A DNA stretch of 64,000 bases from Betaproteobacteria bacterium. GTDB lineage: Bacteria; Pseudomonadota; Gammaproteobacteria; Burkholderiales; Burkholderiaceae_C. Location: contig JADJWD010000005.1 in the NCBI GenBank assembly GCA_016716535.1, positions 372,001 through 436,000 of the forward strand, in the 5' to 3' direction. The number at the start of each line of letters is the position of its first letter. Position 1 is the stretch's first letter. Made by a program: the position numbers and the translations under genes. Positions 52,845 to 60,936 of this stretch are shown here, piece after piece. A model generated the notes under the pieces. It was not told where the DNA came from. It was given only the letters and a program-made list of their open reading frames with translations, and did no database searches.

Positions 52845-53800
52845 GCCCCGTCGTCACCACGACACGCACGCCCGCGCGGGTCGGCGCCGATGCGCTGGCC
52901 GAGAAGGGCTGGTGGGGCACCTACCGCTGGCTCGTGCTGCGCCGTGCGACGCAGCTCGGCATCCTGCTGCTGTTCCTCGTCGGCCCGTGGTTCGGTGTCT
53001 GGATCGTCAAGGGCAACCTCGCGTCGAGCCTGACGCTCGGCGTGCTGCCGCTGACCGACCCGTACGTGCTCGTGCAGTCGCTGCTGGCGGGCCTGACGAC
53101 CGGTTATGTGCCGCTGAAGACCGCGTTCATCGGCGCGGCCATCGTGCTCGTCTTCTACTGGCTCGTCGGCGGCCGTGTCTATTGCAGCTGGGTCTGCCCG
53201 GTCAACCCGGTCACCGACTTCGCGGCCTGGCTGCGCCGGCGGCTGGGCTTCAAGAGCGGCGCCGTGCTGTCGCGCCAGCTTCGCTTCTGGCTGCTGGCGA
53301 TGACGCTTGTTGTCGCGCTCGCCACCGGCAGCATCGCGTGGGAGCTCGTCAACCCGGTGTCGATGCTGCACCGCGGTCTCATCTTCGGCCTCGGCGCCGG
53401 CGCGGCGGTGATCGCGGCGATCTTCCTGTTCGACTTGTTCGTCGCGCCGCGCGGCTGGTGCGGCCACCTGTGCCCGGTGGGCGCTTTCTACAGCCAGGTG
53501 GGGCGCACGAGCCCGCTGCGCATCGTCGCGGCGCGCCGCCAGGCGTGCAACGACTGCGCCGACTGCTATGCAGTGTGCCCGGAGCCGGTGGTCATCAAGC
53601 CGGCGCTGAAGGGCACCGATGGCGCCGGCCCCGTGATCGCCTCGGCGCAGTGCACGAACTGCGCCCGCTGCATCGACGTGTGCTCCAAGGATGTCTTCGA
53701 GTTCGGCCTGCGCTGGCAGCAGGCCCGAAATGCTCCCCCGGCCCCCACGGCCATTCACCCGCCGACCCGACTCGCGCCAGAGGAAAGGACCTCATCATGA
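52841..53800 (+). CDS. napH: NapH, membrane quinol oxidase component
   Basis: 319 residues, GTG start coupled to napG. Four transmembrane helices with the CxxxCP signatures at membrane surfaces (CSWVCPVNPVTDF; CGHLCPVGAFY). Cytoplasmic C-terminal [4Fe-4S] groups CNDCADCYAVCPEP and CTNCARCIDVCSKDVF. NapH oxidises menaquinol or ubiquinol and passes electrons through NapG to the periplasm. napC is not present in this operon, so NapGH may be the only quinol route encoded here. Overlaps napB by four bases. Confidence 0.95.
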   Translation: MSPVVTTTRTPARVGADALAEKGWWGTYRWLVLRRATQLGILLLFLVGPWFGVWIVKGNLASSLTLGVLPLTDPYVLVQSLLAGLTTGYVPLKTAFIGAAIVLVFYWLVGGRVYCSWVCPVNPVTDFAAWLRRRLGFKSGAVLSRQLRFWLLAMTLVVALATGSIAWELVNPVSMLHRGLIFGLGAGAAVIAAIFLFDLFVAPRGWCGHLCPVGAFYSQVGRTSPLRIVAARRQACNDCADCYAVCPEPVVIKPALKGTDGAGPVIASAQCTNCARCIDVCSKDVFEFGLRWQQARNAPPAPTAIHPPTRLAPEERTSS

Positions 53801-54273
53801 CCAAGCCCTCCCGTCCGTGGTGGCCGGCCGCGTTGCTCGCGGCGGCCGCGTTCGGCGCCCTTGCGGCCATGCCCGGCTGCTCCACGTTTCAGGGCGTGAA
53901 CTCGCTGCGCGGCAGCGACGCCGCCACCGTCGACCAGGTGCCCGACGCCAAGCCGTACGCCGGCAAGCGCCCGGGCAGTGGCGGCCAGGCGGTGCTGATC
54001 GCGCGCAACTACCAGACGCAGCCGCCGCTGGTGCCGCACGCGATCGACAACTTCGACGAGATCACCGTGGCCGAGAACCAGTGCATGGAGTGCCACAGCA
54101 TGCAGAAGGCGGCCGAGAAGAAGGCCCCGCGCGTCGGCGACAGCCACCTCATCGGCGGCGGCCCGAGCGCGCAGCTGCGCATGGACCGCTACCAGTGCAA
54201 CACCTGCCACGTGCCGCAGGTCGACGCCAAGCCGCTGGTGGCCAGCACCTTCAGCGGCGCGGCGAAGAAGTGA
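53797..54273 (+). CDS. napB: NapB, diheme cytochrome c subunit of periplasmic nitrate reductase
   Basis: 158 residues. Two heme-c sites, CMECH (C96-H100) and CNTCH (C134-H138), with upstream His81 and His117 as likely distal ligands. NapB carries electrons to NapA. The signal region ends AAMPGCSTFQG; the cysteine in this place is unusual for NapB and looks like a weak lipobox, so membrane anchoring is possible. Coupled to napH by ATGA. A strong hairpin follows. Confidence 0.93.
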   Translation: MTKPSRPWWPAALLAAAAFGALAAMPGCSTFQGVNSLRGSDAATVDQVPDAKPYAGKRPGSGGQAVLIARNYQTQPPLVPHAIDNFDEITVAENQCMECHSMQKAAEKKAPRVGDSHLIGGGPSAQLRMDRYQCNTCHVPQVDAKPLVASTFSGAAKK

Positions 54274-54274
54274 A

Positions 54275-54322
54275 GCCCCGCCCCGGCGGCCGCGGTGACG
54301 CGGCCGCCGGCGACGGGGCGGG
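54275..54322. terminator. Bidirectional hairpin between napB and hemerythrin gene
   Basis: Perfect 11-base-pair stem CGGCGGCCGCG/CGCGGCCGCCG with a GTGA loop (54284-54309), extended by outer GCCCCGCCC and GGGGCGGGC. It separates two converging genes. Confidence 0.65.
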
Positions 54323-54346
54323 CCCGGGGGCGGTGAGGCGGCTCGC

Positions 54347-54781
54347 TCAGGCCGGCGTCGGCTCGGCCTGGCGGTCGGCGGCGGCGTAGAGCTGCTCGTT
54401 TTCGCGCCGGATGCGGTCGCCCAGCGTGCGCAGCACGGCGCGCGTCTCGCGGACGAAGTCGTCGGGCTTCTCGGAGATGAGGGGGCCGCTCGACCACTTC
54501 TGGCTGTAGGCGACGACGGCCTTGCTCGTGCTCTCCATCTCCTTGGCGAAGCGGCGCGCCATGTCGGCGACGCGGGCGTCCTTGCTGCGCGTCAGCTCCG
54601 GGTAGAGGACCTGGTCCTCGACGCCCAGGTGCAGCACCAGCTTGCCCATCAGGCGGCCGAGCGTGCTGCGCGCCGGGCGGCCGTCCGCGGCCAGGGCCCG
54701 CACGTCGAGCAACTTCTCCAGTTCGCCGGCCAGGGCCAGCAGTTCCTTGTGCTGTTCACGGAATTTGTCGGTGCGTGCCAT
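54347..54781 (-). CDS. Hemerythrin HHE domain protein
   Basis: 144 residues. His/Glu pattern of the HHE family: KFREQHKELLALAGELEKLL, KLVLHLGVEDQVLYPELTRS, and the last helix IRRENEQLYAAADR. The middle has EMESTSKAVVAYSQKWSSGP LI, so one of the usual metal-ligand helices is altered and metal binding is not assured. It lies directly downstream of narL on the same strand (111-base gap) and converges with napB. Candidate NO/O2-binding protein of the nitrate-respiration block. ATG at 54781 has AGGAG upstream. Confidence 0.78.
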   Translation of the reverse strand: MARTDKFREQHKELLALAGELEKLLDVRALAADGRPARSTLGRLMGKLVLHLGVEDQVLYPELTRSKDARVADMARRFAKEMESTSKAVVAYSQKWSSGPLISEKPDDFVRETRAVLRTLGDRIRRENEQLYAAADRQAEPTPA

Positions 54782-54832
54782 GGCCTTGCCGGGCTCCTGA
54801 GGGGTGAGGGATCCGCAGGGGATCGGCGGCGG

Positions 54833-54845
54833 CAAGAATTTCTTG
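54833..54845. promoter_or_regulatory. 13-bp palindrome upstream of the hemerythrin gene
   Basis: CAAGAATTTCTTG is a perfect palindrome around one T, in a locally AT-rich part of the 110-base gap between narL and the hemerythrin gene. Could be a regulator site or a -35-like element; I cannot name the factor. Confidence 0.35.
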
Positions 54846-54891
54846 AGCTAATGGCCTGAGAAATCACAGGCGCGTTCCCAACACCCGGGAC

Positions 54892-55608
54892 TCAGCGGGG
54901 TCGACTCGCCGAAGCTCGCAACGTCGACAACCACGCCGCGGCCTGCACGCGTGAAGTGAGCCCGAGCTTGCGCAAGACGTGCTGCACGTGGATCTTCACG
55001 GTCGCTTCGGCGATGCCGAGCGCGCGCGCGATTTCCTTGTTGCTGTCGCCGCGCGCGATCAGGTCGAGCGTCTCGCGCTCACGGGCGGACAGCGCCGACA
55101 GCGATTGCATCGACTGCAACGCCTGCCCGTCACGCGCCGCCTCCTCGGCGTGGGCGCCGTTCTCGGCGCCGGCCAGGCGAAAGGCCGAGGCCACCTTGGC
55201 CGTCATCGGCGCGCTGATGCTCGAGTGGCCGTCGCGCGCGCGCACGATCGCCGCGCCCAGTTCGTCGGCGTCAGCGGTCTTCAGCAGGTAGCCGCAGGCG
55301 CCGCCCTTCAGCGCCGCGGCGAGGTCGTGCTCGTCCTCGCTCATCGTCAGCATCAGCACCGGCAGGCCGGGCGCGGCGGCCAGCAGCGCCGGCAGCGCCG
55401 CGACGCCGCTGACGCCGGGCAGGTGGTTGTCCAGCAGCAGCACGTCGGGCCGGCACGCGGCGACGAGCGGCTGCGCCTCGGCCGCGTCGCCGGCCTCCCC
55501 GACGACGGCGAAGCGCTCGTCCGACGCGAGCAGCGCGACGAGCCCGCGCCTGAAGAGCGTGTGGTCGTCGACGACCATCAGCCGGATCGGCGAGGCGGCC
55601 GCGTTCAT
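54892..55608 (-). CDS. narL: Nitrate/nitrite response regulator NarL
   Basis: 238 residues. Receiver domain with acidic pair in VVDDHTLFRRGLVALL, phospho-Asp60 in VLLLDNHLPGVSG and the switch residue region LMLTMSEDEHD. C-terminal LuxR/FixJ helix-turn-helix LSARERETLDLIARGDSNKE followed by GIAEATVKIHVQHVLRKLGL. The LLKTADADELGAAI segment is shared with NarL. Overlaps narX by four bases, so the pair is co-translated. Expected to activate nar and modulate nap in response to nitrate. Confidence 0.93.
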   Translation of the reverse strand: MNAAASPIRLMVVDDHTLFRRGLVALLASDERFAVVGEAGDAAEAQPLVAACRPDVLLLDNHLPGVSGVAALPALLAAAPGLPVLMLTMSEDEHDLAAALKGGACGYLLKTADADELGAAIVRARDGHSSISAPMTAKVASAFRLAGAENGAHAEEAARDGQALQSMQSLSALSARERETLDLIARGDSNKEIARALGIAEATVKIHVQHVLRKLGLTSRVQAAAWLSTLRASASRPR

Positions 55609-57506
55609 GCCGCAGCGAGCGCTTGCGTCTGCGCCTGCGCCTCGGGCCACTGCAGCACGACGCGCGTGCCGGCGCCGGCGGCCGAGCGCACGTCGACCTC
55701 GGCGCCGACGCCGGCGGCGCGCTCGCGCATGATGCGCAGCCCGACGTGCGTCTCGTCGGCGGCCTTCGCACGGGGCTCGAAGCCGCGGCCGTCGTCGCGC
55801 ACCTCGATGCGCCAGCGCGGGTGCTGCTGCACCGTCAGCCACACCTGGGCGGCGCCGGCATGCTTGCGCACGTTCGACAGCGCCTCCTGCACGACGTGCA
55901 GCGCCTGCACCTGCACGTCGGGCGCCAGCGGCACGCCGTGCCCCTGCACGTCGATGTGTGTCGCCAGCCCTGTCTGGTGCTGGAATTTCTTGAGCGTCGT
56001 CTTCAGCGCCGCGACGATGTCGTCGCCCTGCGCGCGCGTGCGGAAGTGCAGCAGCAGCTCGCGCACGTCGGCCATGCTCTCGCGCACGCCCTGGTCCAGC
56101 TCCTGCACGATCTCGTCGGTGCGCGCGCCGTCGCCGCGCTGCAGCGCGCCGCGCAGCAGTTTGATCTGGATCTTCATGAACGCCAGCGCCTGCGCGATCG
56201 AGTCGTGCAGCTCGCGCGCCAGCAGGCTGCGCTCTTCGGAGACCGCGGCCTCGCGCTCGAGCGCCGTGCCGCGCAGGCCCTCCATGCCGCTGGCCAGGTG
56301 GCTGGCCAGGCTCTCGACGAGCGCCTGGTCGCCGGGCGTGCGCTCGGGCAGCGCGCCGCGGTAAAGCAGGTCCACTTCGCCGAGCACTTGATCCAAAAGG
56401 CGCACCGGCACCGTCAGCACGTGCGCGAAGCCGAACGCGCGGCAGTGCGGGCCGCGCGGGCCGGCCGGGGCGATCGTGATGATGCGCGAGCTTTGCAGCG
56501 CCGGCGGCCCGCAGTGGCACAGCCCGTGCGCCAGGCACTGTTCCAGCGCCAGCATCCCGGCCGGCACGGCGTCGGAGGCGAGCAGCACGAACTGGCCTTC
56601 GGCGGCGTCGTTCCAGCGCAAGAGCGCCGCATCGGCGCGGCCGGCCTGGCGCATGCGCCGCGCAAAGCCTTCGGCCAGCGCCTGCATCGTCGGCGCCTGC
56701 ACGACGAAGCGGCTCGCTTCGTACAACACGGCCAGGCGTTCGCGCTCGGCCGACAGCGTCTCGGTCTTCTCGGCCACTTTGCGCTCGAGGTTGCCGTACG
56801 AATCGGCCAGGCGCGCGGCCATGCGGTTGAAGCCTTCGCCGAGCAGGCCGAATTCGTCGCGCGCGGCCACCTCGATGCGCGCGGCGAGGTTGCCCTGCTC
56901 GACGGCCGCGAGCCCTTCCTTCAGCGCCGCGAGCGGGCGGAAGATGAAGAGGTGCACCGTGTACAAGAGCGTGATGCCGGCGGCGATCGCCAGCCCCATG
57001 AGCAGCAGTTGCGACAGCGTCAAGAGCGCCGTCCACCGCGACAGACGCGACTCGATGCCGTTGACGAGGCCGTCGATGCCGGCCATCAGCGCCTCGGCCT
57101 CGGCGGCCACCATCAGGCCGCCGGGTGGGCCGTTGCCACGCAGCCAGTCGGCGCGCAGCGTCAGCCAGTGCTGCTGCACCTGCGTGAAGGCGCGGCGTGT
57201 CGTCTCGTCGGTGGGCACGAACAGCGGCCGCGCGGGGTCGCCCGCGCGCAGCAGCGCCAGGCTGTCGTCGAACTGCATCGCCAGCGGCTGCACGCGCGCC
57301 CAGTCGCCGGCGCTCACTGCCTGCGCCATGCGCCAGCCCTGCATGCGCAACCGGCCGGCCTCGTTGACGGCGGCGGCGCCGCCTTCGAGCTGCCAGGCGA
57401 CCCACAGCGTCAGCGCGATCGAGCCGAGCGCGACGGCCATCAGCAGCGCGCCGACGGTGCCGAGCTTGGCAGCCAGGGTGCGAGGGCGCAGCCGCAGCAT
57501 CGTCAT
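55605..57506 (-). CDS. narX: Nitrate/nitrite sensor histidine kinase NarX
   Basis: 633 residues. TM1 (about 12-35), a periplasmic four-helix sensor with the P-box NEAGRLRMQGWRMAQAV (the nitrate-binding signature of NarX/NarQ), TM2 (about 160-182), HAMP, a GAF-like central module with a cysteine cluster (ECLAHGLCHCGPP-like: EQCLAHGLCHCGPPALQ), the HisKA_3 dimerisation helix with phospho-His in SLLARELHDSIAQALAFMKI Q, and an HATPase with VVQEALSNVRKHAGA and VRDDGRGF. The start at 57506 gives the usual short cytoplasmic N-terminus; 98 bases with repeat copy C lie between it and the gene upstream. Confidence 0.94.
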   Translation of the reverse strand: MTMLRLRPRTLAAKLGTVGALLMAVALGSIALTLWVAWQLEGGAAAVNEAGRLRMQGWRMAQAVSAGDWARVQPLAMQFDDSLALLRAGDPARPLFVPTDETTRRAFTQVQQHWLTLRADWLRGNGPPGGLMVAAEAEALMAGIDGLVNGIESRLSRWTALLTLSQLLLMGLAIAAGITLLYTVHLFIFRPLAALKEGLAAVEQGNLAARIEVAARDEFGLLGEGFNRMAARLADSYGNLERKVAEKTETLSAERERLAVLYEASRFVVQAPTMQALAEGFARRMRQAGRADAALLRWNDAAEGQFVLLASDAVPAGMLALEQCLAHGLCHCGPPALQSSRIITIAPAGPRGPHCRAFGFAHVLTVPVRLLDQVLGEVDLLYRGALPERTPGDQALVESLASHLASGMEGLRGTALEREAAVSEERSLLARELHDSIAQALAFMKIQIKLLRGALQRGDGARTDEIVQELDQGVRESMADVRELLLHFRTRAQGDDIVAALKTTLKKFQHQTGLATHIDVQGHGVPLAPDVQVQALHVVQEALSNVRKHAGAAQVWLTVQQHPRWRIEVRDDGRGFEPRAKAADETHVGLRIMRERAAGVGAEVDVRSAAGAGTRVVLQWPEAQAQTQALAAA

Positions 57507-57554
57507 CGGGGCATTCTGGCCAAGCGGCGAAGCCCTTGTGGCGGCGGGGAACGG

Positions 57555-57595
57555 GCCGAGGACGGTCGCTGTGCCGGCCACCCGGCATCCTCGGC
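57555..57595. repeat. Inverted-repeat element, shortened copy C
   Basis: GCCGAGGACGG then TCGCTGTGCCGGCCACCCGG-CATCCTCGGC: the left arm end and the complete right arm of the element at 14262-14390 and 43231-43339, with the core deleted. The outer GCCGAGGA/TCCTCGGC still pair. Confidence 0.6.
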
Positions 57596-57630
57596 GCTCG
57601 GGGGTGGCGGCTCGCGCGGCGGCGCTCGCC

Positions 57631-57966
57631 TCAGCCGGTGCTCCAGGCGCGCGGGCGCTTCATGCCGGCGATGCGGCAGGCCTGCGCGACGTAGCCGTAG
57701 GGGAACAGCTCGAAGAGGCGCGCCCTGCCGCGCCCGGGGTGGCGCTGCTCGAGGTGCTTCATGACGTGGCGCGCGTCGGGCGTGATGCGGCGCTCGGCCT
57801 GGTACTCGCGCATGAAGCGGATGACGAACCAATGATCGTCGTCCAACTCCAGGCCCTGGGCACGCGCCAGCGCTTCGCCGAGCGCCTCGTCCCAGCTATC
57901 GGGTTCGATGAGGTAACCCTCGGCGTCGATCCGGGGGTCTTGCAGCTTCTGTGCGATCTCAGCCAC
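57631..57966 (-). CDS. DsrC/TusE-family protein with unusual cysteine pattern
   Basis: 111 residues, GTG start overlapping the carbonic anhydrase stop. DsrC/TusE fold: DPRIDAEGYLIEPDSWDEAL, DDDHWFVIRFMREYQAERRI, and the C-terminal LFELFPYGYVAQACRIAGMK. DsrC and TusE carry the reactive cysteine at the penultimate residue (KPTGCV type). Here that end reads RPRAWSTG, so this cysteine is missing, while the cysteine ten positions earlier (QACRIAGM) is kept. The sulfur-carrier role of TusE is therefore unlikely; a regulatory or structural role in the nar cluster, where such genes are often found, is more probable. Confidence 0.83.
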   Translation of the reverse strand: MAEIAQKLQDPRIDAEGYLIEPDSWDEALGEALARAQGLELDDDHWFVIRFMREYQAERRITPDARHVMKHLEQRHPGRGRARLFELFPYGYVAQACRIAGMKRPRAWSTG

Positions 57967-58657
57967 TGGCAGGTACTCCGCTGGCGTCCAGCCCGTCGAT
58001 GTCGTCGGCGTAGGCGACCGGGCGGTACGGCCCGGTGCCGGCATTGTCGGCTTGCGAGGCCGGCACAAAACCTTTGCGGACATCGAAGACGTGCACCTCG
58101 CCTTCTTCGATCACGTAGTGCCAGCCGTGCAGCGTCAACTGTCCGGCCTCGACACGCTCGCGCACCATCGGGTAATCCATCAGGCGCTCGAGTTGCAGCA
58201 CGATGGCGCGCTGCTCTGTGCGGCGCAGCACCTCGGGGCCGGGCTCGGCGACCGGCAGCGCCGCCTCGCGGCCGAGGTCGAGCCAGCGCGCCAGGTTCTG
58301 CGCCGCCGCCGGCACCTCGCCGTACAGCGCGCGGATCGCGCCGCAGTGGGTGTGGCCGCAGACGACGATGCGCTGGACGGCGAGGTTCAGCACCGCGAAC
58401 TCGATCGCCGCGGCGGTGCCGTGGAAGCCGTGGCTCTGGTCGTACGGCGGCACGAAGGCGCCGACGTTGCGCACGAGGAACAGCTCGCCGGGCCCCGCGC
58501 CGGTCAGCAGGTACGGCACGATGCGCGAGTCGCTGCAGCCGATGAACAGCGCCAGCGGATGCTGGCCGTCGTCGACGAGATGGCGGAACAGCGAGCGCTG
58601 CGTCGGGAACGCCTCGCTCGTGAAGCGCTGCAGCCGCTCGAGCAGGTCGTCGGGCAC
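57959..58657 (-). CDS. Beta-class carbonic anhydrase
   Basis: 232 residues. Zinc ligands C41 and D43-x-R in IGCSDSRIVPYLL, then H102 and C105 in VVCGHTHCGAIRALYG. Other conserved parts: LFLVRNVGAFVPPYDQSHGF HGTAAAIEFAV and LTLHGWHYVIEEGEVHVFD. Interconverts CO2 and bicarbonate in the cytoplasm. The GTG at 58657 is the only start that keeps the N-terminal helix. It lies 26 bases after ppiC and is coupled to the DsrC/TusE-like gene. Its presence in the nar transcript suggests a need during nitrate respiration. Confidence 0.93.
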   Translation of the reverse strand: MPDDLLERLQRFTSEAFPTQRSLFRHLVDDGQHPLALFIGCSDSRIVPYLLTGAGPGELFLVRNVGAFVPPYDQSHGFHGTAAAIEFAVLNLAVQRIVVCGHTHCGAIRALYGEVPAAAQNLARWLDLGREAALPVAEPGPEVLRRTEQRAIVLQLERLMDYPMVRERVEAGQLTLHGWHYVIEEGEVHVFDVRKGFVPASQADNAGTGPYRPVAYADDIDGLDASGVPASG

Positions 58658-58683
58658 GGGCCGACAGTCGGACTGGGGACGAG

Positions 58684-59382
58684 CTACTGCACGAGCGGCG
58701 TCGGCGAGCCGAGCACCTGCAGATATTGGCGCAGCGCCGTCACCCACGCCTGCTGGCGCAGCGACTGCGCGACCGCCGCGCGCACGGTCTCGAAAGGCGG
58801 CACCTCGCCTTTCTGGCGTTCGAGCACCTCCACGACGTGCAGCCCGAAGCGCGAGTGCACCAGGCGCGGCAGCACGCCGACCTCGGTGTGGCCGAAGAAG
58901 ATCTCGCGCGCGAACTCCGGCGCGCAGTCGTCGGCGGTGACCCAGCCGAGTTCGCCGCCGTCGGCGCCGCTCGGGCAGTTGGAGCACTCGCGTGCCGCGG
59001 CGGCGAAGCGCGCATCGGTCTCGGCGCCGGCGGCGCGCAGGTCGATGACGCACGCCTCGGCGCGCGGGCGCAGCAGCGTCACGTCGACGCCCGGCGTCAC
59101 CGCAAAGAGCACGTGGCGCAGCCGTGCGCGCTCGCTGGCCGCGCCGCCGGCGGCAAAACGCGCCGGGTTCGCGGCGTAGTGGCGCAGGCACGCGGCCTCG
59201 TCGGGCTCGGGCACGCGCAGCTCACGCTCCAGCAGTGCCTCGATCGCCTCGGCGGTGGCGGCGCTGGCGATGCCGTCGGCCGGCGGCGGCTCGCTCGCGT
59301 CGAGCAAGCCGGCGCGCACGGCCTCTTGTTGCAGCAGCTCGAGCGTGCGCTGCGTGTCCTGGGAGGGCAGGGCGGTGGTCAT
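58684..59382 (-). CDS. PpiC-type (parvulin) peptidyl-prolyl isomerase of the nar cluster
   Basis: 232 residues, NifM/PpiC-like: an N-terminal helical part (LELLQQEAVRAGLLDASEPP; IEALLERELRVPEPDEAACL) and a parvulin domain (RHVLFAVTPGVDVTLLRPRA; CSNCPSGADGGELGWVTADD; VLPRLVHSRFGLHVVEVLER). No signal peptide, so it acts in the cytoplasm, presumably on Nar subunits. Genes of this kind follow narI in many beta-proteobacteria. It starts 13 bases after narI ends. Confidence 0.88.
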   Translation of the reverse strand: MTTALPSQDTQRTLELLQQEAVRAGLLDASEPPPADGIASAATAEAIEALLERELRVPEPDEAACLRHYAANPARFAAGGAASERARLRHVLFAVTPGVDVTLLRPRAEACVIDLRAAGAETDARFAAAARECSNCPSGADGGELGWVTADDCAPEFAREIFFGHTEVGVLPRLVHSRFGLHVVEVLERQKGEVPPFETVRAAVAQSLRQQAWVTALRQYLQVLGSPTPLVQ

Positions 59383-59395
59383 CGCAGCATCCTCC

Positions 59396-60127
59396 TCACT
59401 GCACCAGCGGCCGCTCGGGCGAGTTGTGCCCCGGCGGCACGTTCAGCCGCCGCGAGCGCACCACCTGGTACGGCCGCCACAGGTACGCCAGCGTGCCGAA
59501 GCCGCTCCACACGTGCACGAGGCGGCAGAACGGAAACAGCAGGAAGATCGTCATGCCCAGCACCATGTGCGCGAGGTAGTGCCACGCGATGCCGGCGAGC
59601 GGCGCCGCGTCGGGCCTGAAGGTGACGATGCCTTGCAGGTAGTTGGCCAGGATGATCATCGTCTGCGGGTCGGCGGCGTGCGCGTACGAGCCCGGCAGCG
59701 TCGCCAGGCCGATGCTCAGCTGCACCCACAGGATGATCAGCACCGCGAGGTCGGTCTTGTGGCTCGTCAGCCGGATGCGCGGGTCGAAGATGCGCCGGTG
59801 CAGCAGCATCGTCAGGCCGATGAAGCAGACGACACCGGCGATGCCACCGGCCACCACGGCGATCACCTGCTTTTGCTGCGAGGTGATCAGCAGCTCGTAG
59901 ACGTAGTGCGGCGTCAGCTGCCCGAACAGGTGGCCGAAGAAAAGGAACAGGATGCCGACGTGGAACAGGTTGCTGCCCCAGCGCAGCTGGCGCGCGCGCA
60001 GCATCTGCGAGCTGTCGGTCTTCCACGTGTACTGGTCGCGGTCGAAACGGGCCAGGCTGCCCATCAGGAAGACCGCCATGCAGATGTACGGGTAGACGTT
60101 GAACAGGAAGGCGTGGAGGGCGCTCAT
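59396..60127 (-). CDS. narI: Respiratory nitrate reductase gamma subunit NarI (cytochrome b)
   Basis: 243 residues with five transmembrane helices. It starts MSALHAFLFNVYPYICMAVF. The heme-b histidines are in NLFHVGILFLFFGHLFGQLT and in the last helix YLAHMVLGMTIFLLFPFCRL VH. NarI oxidises quinol on the periplasmic side and passes electrons to NarH. The C-terminus ends RRLNVPPGHNSPERP. The gap to narJ is 60 bases. Confidence 0.96.
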   Translation of the reverse strand: MSALHAFLFNVYPYICMAVFLMGSLARFDRDQYTWKTDSSQMLRARQLRWGSNLFHVGILFLFFGHLFGQLTPHYVYELLITSQQKQVIAVVAGGIAGVVCFIGLTMLLHRRIFDPRIRLTSHKTDLAVLIILWVQLSIGLATLPGSYAHAADPQTMIILANYLQGIVTFRPDAAPLAGIAWHYLAHMVLGMTIFLLFPFCRLVHVWSGFGTLAYLWRPYQVVRSRRLNVPPGHNSPERPLVQ

Positions 60128-60187
60128 GGTCGCTCCGGGTGCAGCGCGGCTGCGGTGTCGTTAAGCGTTTCGAAGGCGTCGGACCAG

Positions 60188-60922
60188 TCAGACGGCGGCG
60201 CGCGGCGGCACGGCGCCGGCGCTCGCCTTGCGGTGCACGTGGATCGGCTGCGGCGTGTCGGCGCGCGCCTGGCCCTTCGACGAGCAGCCGTCGAAGGCCG
60301 GCGGCTCGGCCCAGCTCTCGTCGAGCGGGGGCTCGTCGGGCAGCGGCACACGCTCGGCCTTCTCGCCGGCGAGGTCGAGCACGGCGCCGAGCACGGCGGC
60401 GAAGTGCGCCGCGCTCGCGCTTTGCCGCTCGATCAGCGCCGTGAAGACGAGGCGCACGATGTGCGCCAGCTCGCGCAGGAACTCCACCGCCTGCGCCGCC
60501 GGCTGCGTGCTCGCGTACTCCAGCACCAACGGCAGGTAGTCGGGCAGTTCGCCGCCGGCCATCAGCAGCCCGGCGCGTTCGTAGGTCTGCGTCAGGTCGA
60601 CCATCGCCTGGCCGCGGTCGCGGCTGTCGCCGTGCACGTGCTCGAAGAGGTGCAGCGAGGTGCGCCGGCCGCGGTCGAAGAGGTCGAAGTACTCGGCCTC
60701 GGCGCGCAGCGGTGGCAGCGAGGCGAGCCGCTCGACGAGCGCGTCGATCTCGGCCAGGCGCGCGGCGCCGAGCGCACGTTCGTCGTGCAGCGCGCCGCGC
60801 AGGTCCGGCAGGTGCACGCGCAGCGTGTCGTCGGGGTAGCGCAGCAGCCAGGCGAGCGCGCGCAGCGTGTGGCTCATGCGCTGCGGCGTCGGGGCGGCAA
60901 AGGAACCGGCAAAGAAGGCCAT
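60188..60922 (-). CDS. narJ: NarJ, nitrate reductase molybdenum cofactor assembly chaperone
   Basis: 244 residues, helical TorD-like chaperone: HTLRALAWLLRYPDDTLRVH, SLHLFEHVHGDSRDRGQAMV DLTQTYERAGLLMAGGELPD YLPLVLEYAS, and a polar C-terminal tail. It binds apo-NarGH until the molybdenum cofactor is inserted. It starts 14 bases after narH ends. Confidence 0.95.
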   Translation of the reverse strand: MAFFAGSFAAPTPQRMSHTLRALAWLLRYPDDTLRVHLPDLRGALHDERALGAARLAEIDALVERLASLPPLRAEAEYFDLFDRGRRTSLHLFEHVHGDSRDRGQAMVDLTQTYERAGLLMAGGELPDYLPLVLEYASTQPAAQAVEFLRELAHIVRLVFTALIERQSASAAHFAAVLGAVLDLAGEKAERVPLPDEPPLDESWAEPPAFDGCSSKGQARADTPQPIHVHRKASAGAVPPRAAV

Positions 60923-60936
60923 CGTCGCCGCCCCCT

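Noticed and set aside
52622..53758. Long minus-strand open frame opposite napG and napH
   Set aside because: Its composition (Arg/Ala/His-rich) is that of an antisense shadow, while napG and napH on the plus strand have complete domain signatures.
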